From the NCBI GenBank assembly GCA_002420015.1, contig DIHF01000078.1, positions 22,376 to 32,523 of the forward strand: DNA of 10,148 nucleotides, in the 5' to 3' direction. This DNA is from Micavibrio sp. UBA5703. Its GTDB lineage: Bacteria > Pseudomonadota > Alphaproteobacteria > Micavibrionales > Micavibrionaceae. Both the position numbers and the translations under genes were made by a program. Positions 1 to 7,575 of the stretch are shown here, piece after piece (positions within the stretch are counted from its first letter, which is position 1; every line of letters begins with the position of its first letter). A model generated the notes under the pieces. It saw only the letters and a program-made list of their open reading frames with translations, was not told where the DNA came from and ran no database searches.

Positions 1-402
1 GCGCGCAACCGCTCCGCCTCCTGCCGCATACCGCAGACCGCGTCAAACAATGCCAAGCGCGTCGAGGTTCGCTTCCCCGACCCGGCCGCCAATCCGTATC
101 TGGCCTTTGCGGGGATGCTGATGGCCGGGCTGGACGGGATCGAGAACAAAATCCATCCCGGCGAAGCCATAGATAAGAACCTTTATGAACTGCCGGAAAA
201 AGAACTTGCAAGAATCCCGACCGTCTGCGGCTCGCTGCGTGAGGCACTCGGGGCGCTGTCAGCAGATCACGGCTTCTTGCTGAAGGGAGATGTATTTACC
301 AAAGATGTCATTGAAGCCTACATCGCCCTCAAGATGGAAGAAGTCGAGCGCTATGAAACCATGGTCCACCCGATCGAATACGCGATGTATTACTCAAGCT
401 AA
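1..402 (+). CDS. glnA: Glutamine synthetase type I, C-terminal 133 residues (5' end outside window)
   Basis: The reading frame is open from base 1, so this is the 3' part of a longer gene. The enzyme makes glutamine from glutamate, ammonia and ATP in the cytoplasm as a dodecamer. The fragment begins ARNRSASCRIP and continues RVEVRFPDPAANPYLAFAG, both hallmarks of the catalytic barrel. Aligned by eye to E. coli GlnA, fragment R4 and R9 match R339 and R344 (active site), E22 matches metal ligand E357, and R24 matches R359. KNLYELP places a tyrosine at codon 184-186, equivalent to Tyr397, the residue adenylylated by GlnE. This argues for classical PII/GlnE control of activity. The C-terminus (HPIEYAMYYSS) is the normal family ending. 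The TAA stop overlaps the stop of the convergent gene by 4 bases. The family identity is very secure. Confidence 0.97.
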   Translation, partial: ARNRSASCRIPQTASNNAKRVEVRFPDPAANPYLAFAGMLMAGLDGIENKIHPGEAIDKNLYELPEKELARIPTVCGSLREALGALSADHGFLLKGDVFTKDVIEAYIALKMEEVERYETMVHPIEYAMYYSS

Positions 403-1547
403 TCTTCGACAAGGCTCTCTTCCAGCGGCTTGACGGATTCGACAACCACCCTGTACGTCTCCGTATTGCGCGACCACACGAAGAAATCTGCGTTACGCGC
501 AGGCGTCAGAAGCGTCACAAAGTAATAAAACCCGTTGGCAGACATCATGGCGATCCACACCTCGTAGTCTACCATTTTGCTTTCCTTATCCGTGGCTGCA
601 TACACGTTGAGAAATGCAAACTCCATATTCTCATTGAATTTAAAATCGTCTCTCTTTTCAATCTCTTCGCCCAGAATCAGCCCTTTTTTACTAAAGGCGC
701 TTTTATAGTTTTCAATCTCATCGGAAAGAGACTTTGTCACATCGGACGAAACCAGATCCATTTCCATCTGCCCGTTTACGCTCTGATCCTCGTTCATGTT
801 GGAAACCTTGGCAGACATTCTGTCTATTGAATTTAAAGGCGGCGCACGCAAGGTCCACGACGCGGGGTACATGAATTCGGCAATGTCCAGAAACTGAAAA
901 AGAAGCATATCCTCAATAATTTCTTTCTTGTCCGTCTTAAGTGCAAAGGAATTGATCGCAGCCGCCTGCATTCCCTGCTCCGTTGCCCAATTGGTGTCTG
1001 AAATGGCGTACTGGGCAAATATCATTTTCTTGCCGTTGATCTGGGCTACAGCTCTGACAATGTAGCTGGCATCTTTTTCGACCGTAACAAGCAAAACTTC
1101 AACTTTGCGCGTGTTATGCACCCTTATACCCTGAAGATTGTAACCGTTGGCAAGAACGTGCTGAAGTATCCACTGTTGCGCCGACACCTGATACTTGAGA
1201 TCAAGTATATCGACGGTAAAACGGCTTCGCGCCTCAAGCCCTACCGGGCCGTTATAACGGGCAATCTCTGCAAGAAGGTGCGAGTCCGAAGAAGATATCT
1301 GGCCGCTTTTCTCATCTTTCTTCCATTCCTTCGGCAACCTCACGCTATAGGATAAAAGCTCGTTCCCAAACGGGATCTCGTCATACAAGGTCGTCGCCTG
1401 CTCAAAGGCCGCCGGGTCCATCTCCTCAATAACAGGCAAAGGCGTATTGAAGCTCTCGACAAGCTCCTGCGCCCATGCGCCTGAAAAAGAAAATACACAG
1501 GATAAAAGCGATAAAAAGCCGATAAGGGCCATTCTATTAAATAGCAT
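399..1547 (-). CDS. Exported protein of unknown function with two tandem related domains
   Basis: I do not recognise this family. The protein has about 382 residues. The N-terminus (Arg5, hydrophobic stretch 6-22, then AWA before Gln27) reads as a signal peptide, so it is probably periplasmic. LLSC at 14-17 is a possible lipobox, so lipidation is an alternative. After the signal, residues about 61-203 and 216-374 look like two copies of one domain. Each starts with an aromatic strand and a Pro-x-x-Trp or Pro-x-Ser-Trp turn (W75, W231), has a middle helix, and ends with an Asn-Gly turn (171-172, 338-339), an aromatic strand and a final helix. This layout resembles PsbP/DcrB-like folds, which is inference only. 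The ATG at 1547 is chosen. A TTG at 1556 is also in frame, but AAGG lies only 3 bases before it and 12 bases before the ATG. Transcription is leftward from a probable promoter at 1597-1627, and the gene ends inside the glnA stop. Confidence 0.85.
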   Translation of the reverse strand: MLFNRMALIGFLSLLSCVFSFSGAWAQELVESFNTPLPVIEEMDPAAFEQATTLYDEIPFGNELLSYSVRLPKEWKKDEKSGQISSSDSHLLAEIARYNGPVGLEARSRFTVDILDLKYQVSAQQWILQHVLANGYNLQGIRVHNTRKVEVLLVTVEKDASYIVRAVAQINGKKMIFAQYAISDTNWATEQGMQAAAINSFALKTDKKEIIEDMLLFQFLDIAEFMYPASWTLRAPPLNSIDRMSAKVSNMNEDQSVNGQMEMDLVSSDVTKSLSDEIENYKSAFSKKGLILGEEIEKRDDFKFNENMEFAFLNVYAATDKESKMVDYEVWIAMMSANGFYYFVTLLTPARNADFFVWSRNTETYRVVVESVKPLEESLVED

Positions 1548-1596
1548 CAAAAACAACCGCCTTTTCTCTCATTCTTTGGACATCCCTCTGGCCTTC

Positions 1597-1627
1597 ATTC
1601 TAGCATATTTGCGTCATATTCGTCCAA
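1597..1627 (-). promoter_or_regulatory. Probable sigma70 promoter (extended -10) for the exported duplicated-domain protein
   Basis: Read on the minus strand, TTGGAC (1622-1627) is followed after 19 bases by TAGAAT (1597-1602). The -10 is directly preceded by TGC, giving an extended -10 (TGnTAGAAT). An extended -10 can compensate for the long spacer. The predicted start near 1590 gives a leader of about 43 bases before the ATG at 1547. Confidence 0.5.
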
Positions 1628-1632
1628 AACTA

Positions 1633-1659
1633 TTGATTTATAGGGGATATAACGATAAT
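1633..1659 (+). promoter_or_regulatory. Possible parE promoter
   Basis: TTGATT (1633-1638) is followed after 15 bases by GATAAT (1654-1659). An overlapping alternative -10, TATAAC, lies at 1648-1653 but lacks a matching -35. The 15-base spacer is shorter than usual, so this is weak. The predicted start would leave a leader of about 34 bases before parE. The region is AT-rich and divergent, which fits a control region. Confidence 0.3.
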
Positions 1660-1699
1660 TGAGAGTAAAGAAACTTTTACCAATCACGGCGATATTTCC

Positions 1700-3727
1700 A
1701 TGTCCGACCTATTCGGTTCCGCAAAAGCGAGAAAAGCAAACACCTACGATGCCTCCGACATTGAGGTTCTTGAGGGTCTTGAACCTGTCCGCCGCCGCCC
1801 CGGCATGTATATCGGCGGCACGGACGAGCGCGCCCTGCACCATCTTGTCGGCGAAGTTCTCGACAACTCGATGGACGAGGCCGTGGCCGGACACGCTGAC
1901 TGGATTGAAATCAGTCTGGATGCAAACAACTATGTCACCATCAGCGACAACGGGCGCGGCATCCCGGTCGACAATCACCCGAAATTTCCCGGCAAGTCGG
2001 CGCTGGAAGTTATTCTGACGACCCTGCACTCGGGCGGAAAATTCAGCGACAAAGCCTATCAGACCTCCGGCGGTCTGCACGGCGTGGGTATATCGGTAGT
2101 TAATGCCTTGTCAGACGATATGTGGGTCGAGGTTGCCCGCGACAAGGAAATCCGCCGCCAGACCTATTCACGCGGCCTTCCGACCTCCAAACTCAAAAGC
2201 ATGGGCAAGACGCCCAACCGGCGCGGCACGACCGTTTGCTTCCACCCCGACCCCGATATTTTCGGCAAAAAAGCCAAATTCAAACCGTCCTGGCTGTACC
2301 AGATGGCACGCTCCAAAGCCTATCTGTTTTCCGGCGTTGAGATCCGCTGGCGTTGCGACCCGGAGCTTCTGGATGCCGAAGGCAAAACCCCGGCGGAAGA
2401 TACGCTGCGCTTCCCGGGCGGGCTGAAAGATTTTCTGGCTACCGCGCTGCATGACCGCACCACCGTTACACCTTTACCTTTCGCAGGCAAAGCCGACCTT
2501 CCCGAAAAAGCGGGGCGCGTCGAGTTCGCTGTTGCATGGCCGGAAGACGGCGAAGGCTTCTCCCATTCCTATTGCAATACCATTCCAACCCCGCAGGGCG
2601 GCACGCATGAAAGCGGCCTGCGCAGCGCATTGTCGCGCAGTCTACGCGCCTATGGCGATATGACGGGACAGAAGAAAACCTCGATCATCACCGCCGACGA
2701 TATTATCTCCGGCGCGGCGATCATCCTTTCCGTGTTCATCAAAGACCCGCAGTTTCAGGGCCAGACCAAGGAAAAACTGGTCAGCACCGAAGCCGCAAAG
2801 TTAGTTGATTCCGCCATCAAGGACCATTTCGATCACTGGCTTTCCAGCGACCCCGCCGCCAGCACGAAACTTTTGAATACGCTCATTGAACGCGCCGAAG
2901 AGCGCCAACGCCAAAAAGACGACAAGGCGATGGCCCGCAAGTCGGCAACGCGCAAACTGCGCCTGCCCGGTAAGCTCGCCGATTGCAGCCGCACCGAAGC
3001 CGAAGGCACGGAGATTTTCATCGTCGAGGGTGACTCTGCGGGTGGAAGCGCCAAGCAAGGCCGCAGCCGTGAAACACAGGCCATCCTTCCGCTGCGCGGT
3101 AAAATCCTCAACGTCGTCAGCGCCGGATCGGACAAAACCCGCGCCAACCAAGAGATACAGGATCTTATCCTTGCGCTCGGCTGCGGGGCTGGAAAAGATT
3201 TCAATCTTGCCAATCTGCGTTATGAGCGCGTCATCATCATGACCGATGCCGATGTCGACGGCGCGCATATCGCATCGCTGCTGATTACGTTCTTTTACAC
3301 CCAGATGCGCCCGCTGGTCGAAGGCGGCTATCTTTACATGGCCCAACCGCCCCTTTACCGCCTCGTCAGCGGTAACATAAGCGCCTATGCCAAAGACGAC
3401 GCGCACAAGAAAGAACTGATGGAAACGACCTTCAAGGGTAAATCCAAAATAGACGTGAGCCGCTTTAAGGGCCTTGGCGAAATGCCGGCTGCCCAGCTTA
3501 AGGAAACCACCATGAACCCCAAAACACGGACATTGCTGCGGATCACCCTGCCCGATGTCATGGCCACGCTGGGCCTGACCGAGGAAATGGCGGAGGGTAT
3601 CGACATGAAAGCCGCCAGCAGCAGCGAAACCGACGATCTCGTGGACCGCCTTATGGGCAAAAACGCCGAGGCCCGTTTCCGCTTTATTCAGGACAACGCT
3701 GAGTTCATTGAAGATATCGACGTTTAG
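1700..3727 (+). CDS. parE: DNA topoisomerase IV subunit B (ParE)
   Basis: This is the ATPase and TOPRIM subunit of topoisomerase IV, which with ParC unlinks daughter chromosomes. The 675 residues carry the full set of motifs. The GHKL ATPase N-box EVLDNSMDEA has the general base at E52 and Mg ligand at N56. DNGRGIP lies at 83-89 and the ATP-lid glycine motif GGLHGVG at 124-130. The QTK loop is Q355-T356-K357. TOPRIM has EGDSAGGSAKQGR from E443 and DADVD at 516-520, followed by RFKGLGEM at 588-595. GyrB is the main alternative. ParE is preferred from the length, the absence of the large insertion found in many proteobacterial GyrBs, the QTSGGLHGVG wording and the ending FIEDIDV. No strong Shine-Dalgarno precedes the ATG, but no other in-frame start fits. 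ydbH follows after 15 bases. parC is not in the window. Confidence 0.95.
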   Translation: MSDLFGSAKARKANTYDASDIEVLEGLEPVRRRPGMYIGGTDERALHHLVGEVLDNSMDEAVAGHADWIEISLDANNYVTISDNGRGIPVDNHPKFPGKSALEVILTTLHSGGKFSDKAYQTSGGLHGVGISVVNALSDDMWVEVARDKEIRRQTYSRGLPTSKLKSMGKTPNRRGTTVCFHPDPDIFGKKAKFKPSWLYQMARSKAYLFSGVEIRWRCDPELLDAEGKTPAEDTLRFPGGLKDFLATALHDRTTVTPLPFAGKADLPEKAGRVEFAVAWPEDGEGFSHSYCNTIPTPQGGTHESGLRSALSRSLRAYGDMTGQKKTSIITADDIISGAAIILSVFIKDPQFQGQTKEKLVSTEAAKLVDSAIKDHFDHWLSSDPAASTKLLNTLIERAEERQRQKDDKAMARKSATRKLRLPGKLADCSRTEAEGTEIFIVEGDSAGGSAKQGRSRETQAILPLRGKILNVVSAGSDKTRANQEIQDLILALGCGAGKDFNLANLRYERVIIMTDADVDGAHIASLLITFFYTQMRPLVEGGYLYMAQPPLYRLVSGNISAYAKDDAHKKELMETTFKGKSKIDVSRFKGLGEMPAAQLKETTMNPKTRTLLRITLPDVMATLGLTEEMAEGIDMKAASSSETDDLVDRLMGKNAEARFRFIQDNAEFIEDIDV

Positions 3728-3742
3728 ACGTATCCTCAACCC

Positions 3743-5716
3743 ATGCAAAAGCCCATTCTTATCGTTACCGGACTTATCGCGGCTGTCCTGATCGGCGTGC
3801 CGTTCGCTTTATCCTTTTATCTTCCTTCACATGCCCGGCAACAGACACTCCTTGCACTGAACAATCTGGGCTTCAGCGCGGCAACATTTGAAAGCGCCGA
3901 AACCGCACACGGCAAGGTTACACTCAACAATGTTAAACTCGACGACAAAGGATTCAGTGCCGTCCAAAAAATAGAATCCGATTATTCGTGGACAGGTTTT
4001 CTCACCGGCAAGCCGATTAAAACCCTTACCGTCGAAGGGCTTTCCCTGACCGGGGAATACTCTAAAGATAAAAAAATCACCATCGCCGGATGGGCACAGG
4101 ATAAAAAAATCGAACTCTCAGAACTCCCGGCGATAAAAACCGTTGAAATCAAGGACGCGCGCATCGACCTGATGACGGGCGCGCTTGGCGGCGTTAACGT
4201 CAAATTCGATTTGCTCTTGCGCAGAACGTCTCTGAACGGCATTGAATTCAAAAGTTCTCTTTCGGGAACGCAGCGCGTTTTCAGCGCCGATGCAAACCTG
4301 AACGGCACCATAAAACCTTCCGGCCAGTGGAACGCCGCTCTTGAAATCAATGAGGGGAAAATTGACCTCCCCCTCCTCAAGGCTACCCGCGTCAGTGGTA
4401 CAGGCACCTTGTCCGGCGATCCGAAGAACACACCGGAATTTTCCCTGCAGCTATCGGCGGGCGGCGTGAACATGTTCAACCTGCCGTGGCATAACGTCAA
4501 CGCGACAGTGCAAGGAAACACAGAGCATTATTCCATACAGTCAGAAGGAAAATCGGTGGGGCTTGAAGGTATAGAATTTTCGTTGAACCTGCCGGATGGA
4601 TTAAATTTGGACCGCATAGGCGGCTCCGTCCATACGCAAAAGTTCTCCGATATTTTCTCCTATCTGAAGTCGAACAAGCTTATAGGGGAAAAGGCATATT
4701 ACCCGTCGTTTTTTGATTATCTCGGCCCGCTATTGCTGAATTTTCAGACCCAGAAAGCCAACGCCAATCCGGCACAATTGACAGACGTTTCCTATACCAT
4801 CCGCGATAAAAACGGCATGATGAATGTCGACGGAACAGCGAAGATCGACACACAAAACAAAACAATAGCCGGAAAACTTTCCATGCCCTCAACGCCGCTT
4901 GATGGCGCTGCAAAGGGAGGCATTTCCCTCGGCGGTTCCTTTAAAACCGACTACAAGAACGGCAACGTGAAGACCAAAGGCTCTCTGAAAGCAAATCTCA
5001 AAGATGCGGCCTTTAAAGTCGGAGCGTTCAATCTCAAAAATGTGAACACAAATCTTTCTTTCAACGACCTCGCCAGCTTTTCTTCCGATGGAGGCCAGAA
5101 AGTCACCTTTGCCTTGCCTCTGAAAGAATCCGTAAAACAAGCCGGAAATGCCGTTCTTTCAATTCAAAAAGGCAAAAAAGTTCAGATAGACAATCCGGTA
5201 CTAGAGATTTTTGGTGGCAAGATCGCCGCTGCGAATCTCGCACTTGAAGCTGGAAAAGAAGTAAAAAATATTCCTCTAACCCTTACCGGCATAAATCTTG
5301 GCACTGTCTCGACTTCCTTAACGCTCGACGGTCTCTCCATGGAGGGGAATCTAAAGGGAAGCCTGCCTATAAAATTCAAGGATGGAAAAGCCTATATCGA
5401 AGATGGCGTCTTAAGCAATGAGGGTAGCGGAACGATTTATTATTCCCCTTCGAAAATCCCTTCATTCTTGCAGGGTGAAGATATGTCCCTTGAAACGGCG
5501 CGCATGGCGCTCGAAAACTATAATTTCGATTTCTTTGAAATCCGCCTGAATGGCCCCCTGAACGAAAGCATGGATGTTGTGATTAACGCACGCGGACACA
5601 ATCCGGGGCTTCTTGAAAAGAGGCCGATCGCTATAAACCTTAAAACCACCGCCGCGCTCGCGCCCCTGTTTGCAAATATACTGCAAGAGGCACCGGGCAC
5701 CGAAGTGGATCAGTGA
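3743..5716 (+). CDS. ydbH: YdbH-family inter-membrane phospholipid transport protein (AsmA-like)
   Basis: YdbH belongs to the AsmA-like bridge proteins that, with TamB and YhdP, move phospholipids between inner and outer membranes in E. coli. Here the 657 residues begin with a short N-terminus and one hydrophobic segment (about 4-27) that would anchor the protein in the inner membrane. A long, beta-rich, low-complexity body follows, as expected of a hydrophobic-groove protein. The C-terminal YdbH signature is clear: GSLPIKFKDGKAYIEDG at 539-555, GSGTIYY at 561-567, NYNFDFFEIRLNGPL at 592-606, and RGHNPG with a following PIAINL at 617-633. It is shorter than E. coli YdbH (about 880 residues). 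The partners YnbE (a small lipoprotein) and YdbL are not adjacent. There is no visible Shine-Dalgarno; the gene begins 15 bases after parE and is probably co-transcribed or coupled. Its stop overlaps the convergent DUF192 gene by 7 bases. Confidence 0.82.
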   Translation: MQKPILIVTGLIAAVLIGVPFALSFYLPSHARQQTLLALNNLGFSAATFESAETAHGKVTLNNVKLDDKGFSAVQKIESDYSWTGFLTGKPIKTLTVEGLSLTGEYSKDKKITIAGWAQDKKIELSELPAIKTVEIKDARIDLMTGALGGVNVKFDLLLRRTSLNGIEFKSSLSGTQRVFSADANLNGTIKPSGQWNAALEINEGKIDLPLLKATRVSGTGTLSGDPKNTPEFSLQLSAGGVNMFNLPWHNVNATVQGNTEHYSIQSEGKSVGLEGIEFSLNLPDGLNLDRIGGSVHTQKFSDIFSYLKSNKLIGEKAYYPSFFDYLGPLLLNFQTQKANANPAQLTDVSYTIRDKNGMMNVDGTAKIDTQNKTIAGKLSMPSTPLDGAAKGGISLGGSFKTDYKNGNVKTKGSLKANLKDAAFKVGAFNLKNVNTNLSFNDLASFSSDGGQKVTFALPLKESVKQAGNAVLSIQKGKKVQIDNPVLEIFGGKIAAANLALEAGKEVKNIPLTLTGINLGTVSTSLTLDGLSMEGNLKGSLPIKFKDGKAYIEDGVLSNEGSGTIYYSPSKIPSFLQGEDMSLETARMALENYNFDFFEIRLNGPLNESMDVVINARGHNPGLLEKRPIAINLKTTAALAPLFANILQEAPGTEVDQ

Positions 5717-6168
5717 TAAATTACCCTGTCGCCCACGGCAATTCCCAACGCCTGCGTTTTGCCGCCGTTGATTTCGAGAACCGCCGCTGCTGGCGCGCCT
5801 GATGGAACGGGCGTTTCATCAAGCGGCAGCGCCATAGGGTGGATATGGCGGATCGTACCGTCCTTGCCGATAAAAATAATATCCAGCGGTATAAGTGTGT
5901 TCTTCATCCAGAAGGATCGGTAATCTTCATCTTCAAACAGAAAGACCATTCCGGCATCGGCGGCAAGTTCCGTACGGTTCATAAGCCCCTGTGCCATTTC
6001 CTCCCGCGTGCGCGCCACCTCAACTTTAAAAACATGCTTGGCGCCGTTTGCACTTTGAATTGTTAGTGTCGATGAAGGGGAAGCAAGCCCCGTAACCGCA
6101 AAGGCAACAAAAACCACCAAAACAACGGCAACGGCCAGCCCAAGCGTTAATTTATATTTCGGTTTCAT
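5710..6168 (-). CDS. Exported DUF192 family protein
   Basis: The product has 152 residues. A lysine-rich N-terminus and hydrophobic stretch (about 7-28) ending GLAS predict a signal peptide or single membrane anchor, so the domain sits in the periplasm. The DUF192 core is complete: EEMAQGLMNRTEL (57-69), DAGMVFLF (71-78), FWMKNTLIPLDIIFI (86-100), then DGTIRHIH and VLEINGG (130-136). The function of this family is not established. The ATG at 6168 is chosen because GGAG lies 10 bases upstream; an in-frame GTG at 6177 would have GGAG only 1 base away. The start lies inside the end of the CBS-domain gene (17-base overlap), so translation is probably coupled. It is the last gene of the leftward operon. 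Confidence 0.9.
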   Translation of the reverse strand: MKPKYKLTLGLAVAVVLVVFVAFAVTGLASPSSTLTIQSANGAKHVFKVEVARTREEMAQGLMNRTELAADAGMVFLFEDEDYRSFWMKNTLIPLDIIFIGKDGTIRHIHPMALPLDETPVPSGAPAAAVLEINGGKTQALGIAVGDRVIYH

Positions 6169-6619
6169 CCTGCACACGCTCCATCTCGTCGATGAGTGAC
6201 TGCTCGTCGATCATGCCAAGCAGCTTGCCGCTTTGACTCTCCACGACAAGGATGGGCGGTCCTTTGCGGACAAGTATATTGACGCCCTCCCACAACGGCG
6301 TGCCGGGAGTGACAACGTTGACGTTGCGGTCCATCAACTCGCCAACTTTGTAGGGTTTAACTTTTTTCAGGCGCTTGGCCACGCCCGGCGCGGCTCCAAC
6401 CATCACGCCCATACCCAAGGCATCACCCGTCGTGACGGAAACCGGCAGCAGGTTCTTGAGCAAAACCCGCGTACTAAAAATCCCTTCCAGTTCGCCGTTT
6501 TCATTCACAACAGGAAGGGCGTCCACCCGGTGCTTGCGGAGCAAGGCAATCGCCTCGCCGACTTCCTGATCCACCTTGACGGTAACTAGTTTTTCAATCA
6601 TCGCCGCATGGCAAGGCAT
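6152..6619 (-). CDS. Two-CBS-domain protein
   Basis: This is a cytoplasmic protein of 155 residues made only of a CBS pair. CBS1 covers about 11-60, including RVDALPVVNENGELEGIFS. CBS2 covers about 95-146, including ELMDRNVNVVTPGTPLWEG and GKLLGMID. CBS pairs usually bind adenine nucleotides or S-adenosylmethionine and act as sensors, but no ligand can be assigned here. About 34 residues rich in Gly, Val and Ala and then Lys (61-94) separate the halves. The ATG at 6619 is chosen because GAGGAG lies 10 bases upstream. Alternatives are a TTG at 6637 and an ATG at 6601; the latter overlaps the hydrolase stop as ATGATTGA. The 5' end overlaps the hydrolase gene by 26 bases and the 3' end overlaps DUF192, so this is the middle gene of an operon. 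Confidence 0.88.
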   Translation of the reverse strand: MPCHAAMIEKLVTVKVDQEVGEAIALLRKHRVDALPVVNENGELEGIFSTRVLLKNLLPVSVTTGDALGMGVMVGAAPGVAKRLKKVKPYKVGELMDRNVNVVTPGTPLWEGVNILVRKGPPILVVESQSGKLLGMIDEQSLIDEMERVQDETEI

Positions 6620-7487
6620 TATCTGGAATCTCCTCAATGGTTTTTACTTCGGGGACGGAAAAGCCGGGCGTCTTTAGAAAATCCAGCACCAGCGCCGCCG
6701 CCCCGTGGTTGTACAGGTCATTATGCCCTGCCGCGTCCAGAACCTCAAAGCTTTTAGGCTGGACCGCCGCCTGAAACAACCGCCGCGCAAAGCGCAGGGG
6801 GATCGTCCTGTCCTGCGCGCCATGAATAATAAGCAGCGGTGCCTTGATTGCGGCAATTTTATCGATGCTTCGGAACTGATCCTTCATCAGGAATTTAACG
6901 GGCAGGTAAAAGTAAATGCTCTGCGCGACCTCGGCCAGCGTGCTATAGGGTGATTCCAGTATCACCGCTGCATACGCCCCTTCCGATTGATCGGTAGCCA
7001 TCTGGATCGCTACGCCCGTACCCAGCGATTCCCCGTAAAGCACCGTTTGCGCCGGGCCGATACCCTTCTCCCGCAACCAATCAAGATAAGCGCGGCCATC
7101 CTCGTAAAACCCCTGCTCGCTCGGTGCGCCGGGATTGCCGCCATAGCCGCGATATTCAGCCAGCAGCACGCCGTAGCCCCTGCCGTTAATGAAATCGGCC
7201 ATCTTCTGAACGCGGTCGGCCATGCGCGCCGCGTTGCCGTGGAAATTGACAATCACCAGTCCGCCGGGATTTAGAGGCGGAAAATACCACCCCTCCAGCG
7301 CCAAGCCGTCTTTTGTCGTCACCCGGGCGATTTCGACCATCCCCTGCGCCCCGTAAGCCGCCGGGTCGGGCCGGTTTTTATCGGGGAAATACAGCATGTT
7401 GCGCTGGTTGAAATACATGAAAGCCAGCACCGCCAGATACGCCAGCGCCAACACCGTCAGAAAATCCGTCATCCTCTTACCCGCCAT
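6594..7487 (-). CDS. Membrane-anchored alpha/beta hydrolase (BEM46/ABHD13/YfhR-like)
   Basis: The protein has 297 residues. A hydrophobic segment at about 8-25 followed by Gln-Arg suggests one N-terminal membrane anchor with the catalytic domain outside it. The fold markers are NFHGN (81-85, oxyanion side), the nucleophile elbow YGESLG (S154), HGAQDRTIP (D226) and AGHNDLY (H255), giving a complete Ser-Asp-His triad. The AEYRGYGGNPG segment (110-120) and ESPYSTL (178-184) are typical of the BEM46/YfhR group of serine hydrolases, whose substrates are mostly unknown. A lipid or ester substrate is plausible but unproven. The ATG at 7487 has AAGG 10 bases upstream; ATG at 7472 is an alternative. 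It is the first gene of the operon with the CBS and DUF192 genes and is divergent from the small lipoprotein gene. Confidence 0.9.
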   Translation of the reverse strand: MAGKRMTDFLTVLALAYLAVLAFMYFNQRNMLYFPDKNRPDPAAYGAQGMVEIARVTTKDGLALEGWYFPPLNPGGLVIVNFHGNAARMADRVQKMADFINGRGYGVLLAEYRGYGGNPGAPSEQGFYEDGRAYLDWLREKGIGPAQTVLYGESLGTGVAIQMATDQSEGAYAAVILESPYSTLAEVAQSIYFYLPVKFLMKDQFRSIDKIAAIKAPLLIIHGAQDRTIPLRFARRLFQAAVQPKSFEVLDAAGHNDLYNHGAAALVLDFLKTPGFSVPEVKTIEEIPDNALPCGDD

Positions 7488-7512
7488 CCGGCCACAACCT
7501 TTTCATAATTGT

Positions 7513-7542
7513 TTGACAGTTTACCGTTTTTCATCCTACAAA
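7513..7542 (+). promoter_or_regulatory. Probable sigma70 promoter of the small lipoprotein gene
   Basis: TTGACA (7513-7518) matches the consensus -35 perfectly. TACAAA (7537-7542), 18 bases downstream, is an acceptable -10. The predicted start near 7549 gives a leader of about 27 bases with the Shine-Dalgarno AAGGA 8 bases before the ATG. No comparable promoter for the divergent hydrolase operon was obvious in the same gap. Confidence 0.5.
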
Positions 7543-7575
7543 AGATACCACGAAGCCGCTTAAAGGAAATGCGTA

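Noticed and set aside
1557..1699. Possible small RNA or riboswitch in the divergent gap before parE
   Set aside because: No stable stem set or conserved aptamer pattern was seen. The AT-rich content is explained by divergent promoters.
1659..2018. A plus-strand frame of 119 codons overlapping the start of parE
   Set aside because: It overlaps the conserved ATPase domain of parE in another frame, and its Pro/Ala/Ser/Thr-rich product has no domain.
2801..3748. A long open frame (315 codons) on the minus strand opposite parE
   Set aside because: It lies entirely against the strongly supported parE frame and shows no recognisable domain. Long antisense frames are common opposite GC-rich coding sequence.
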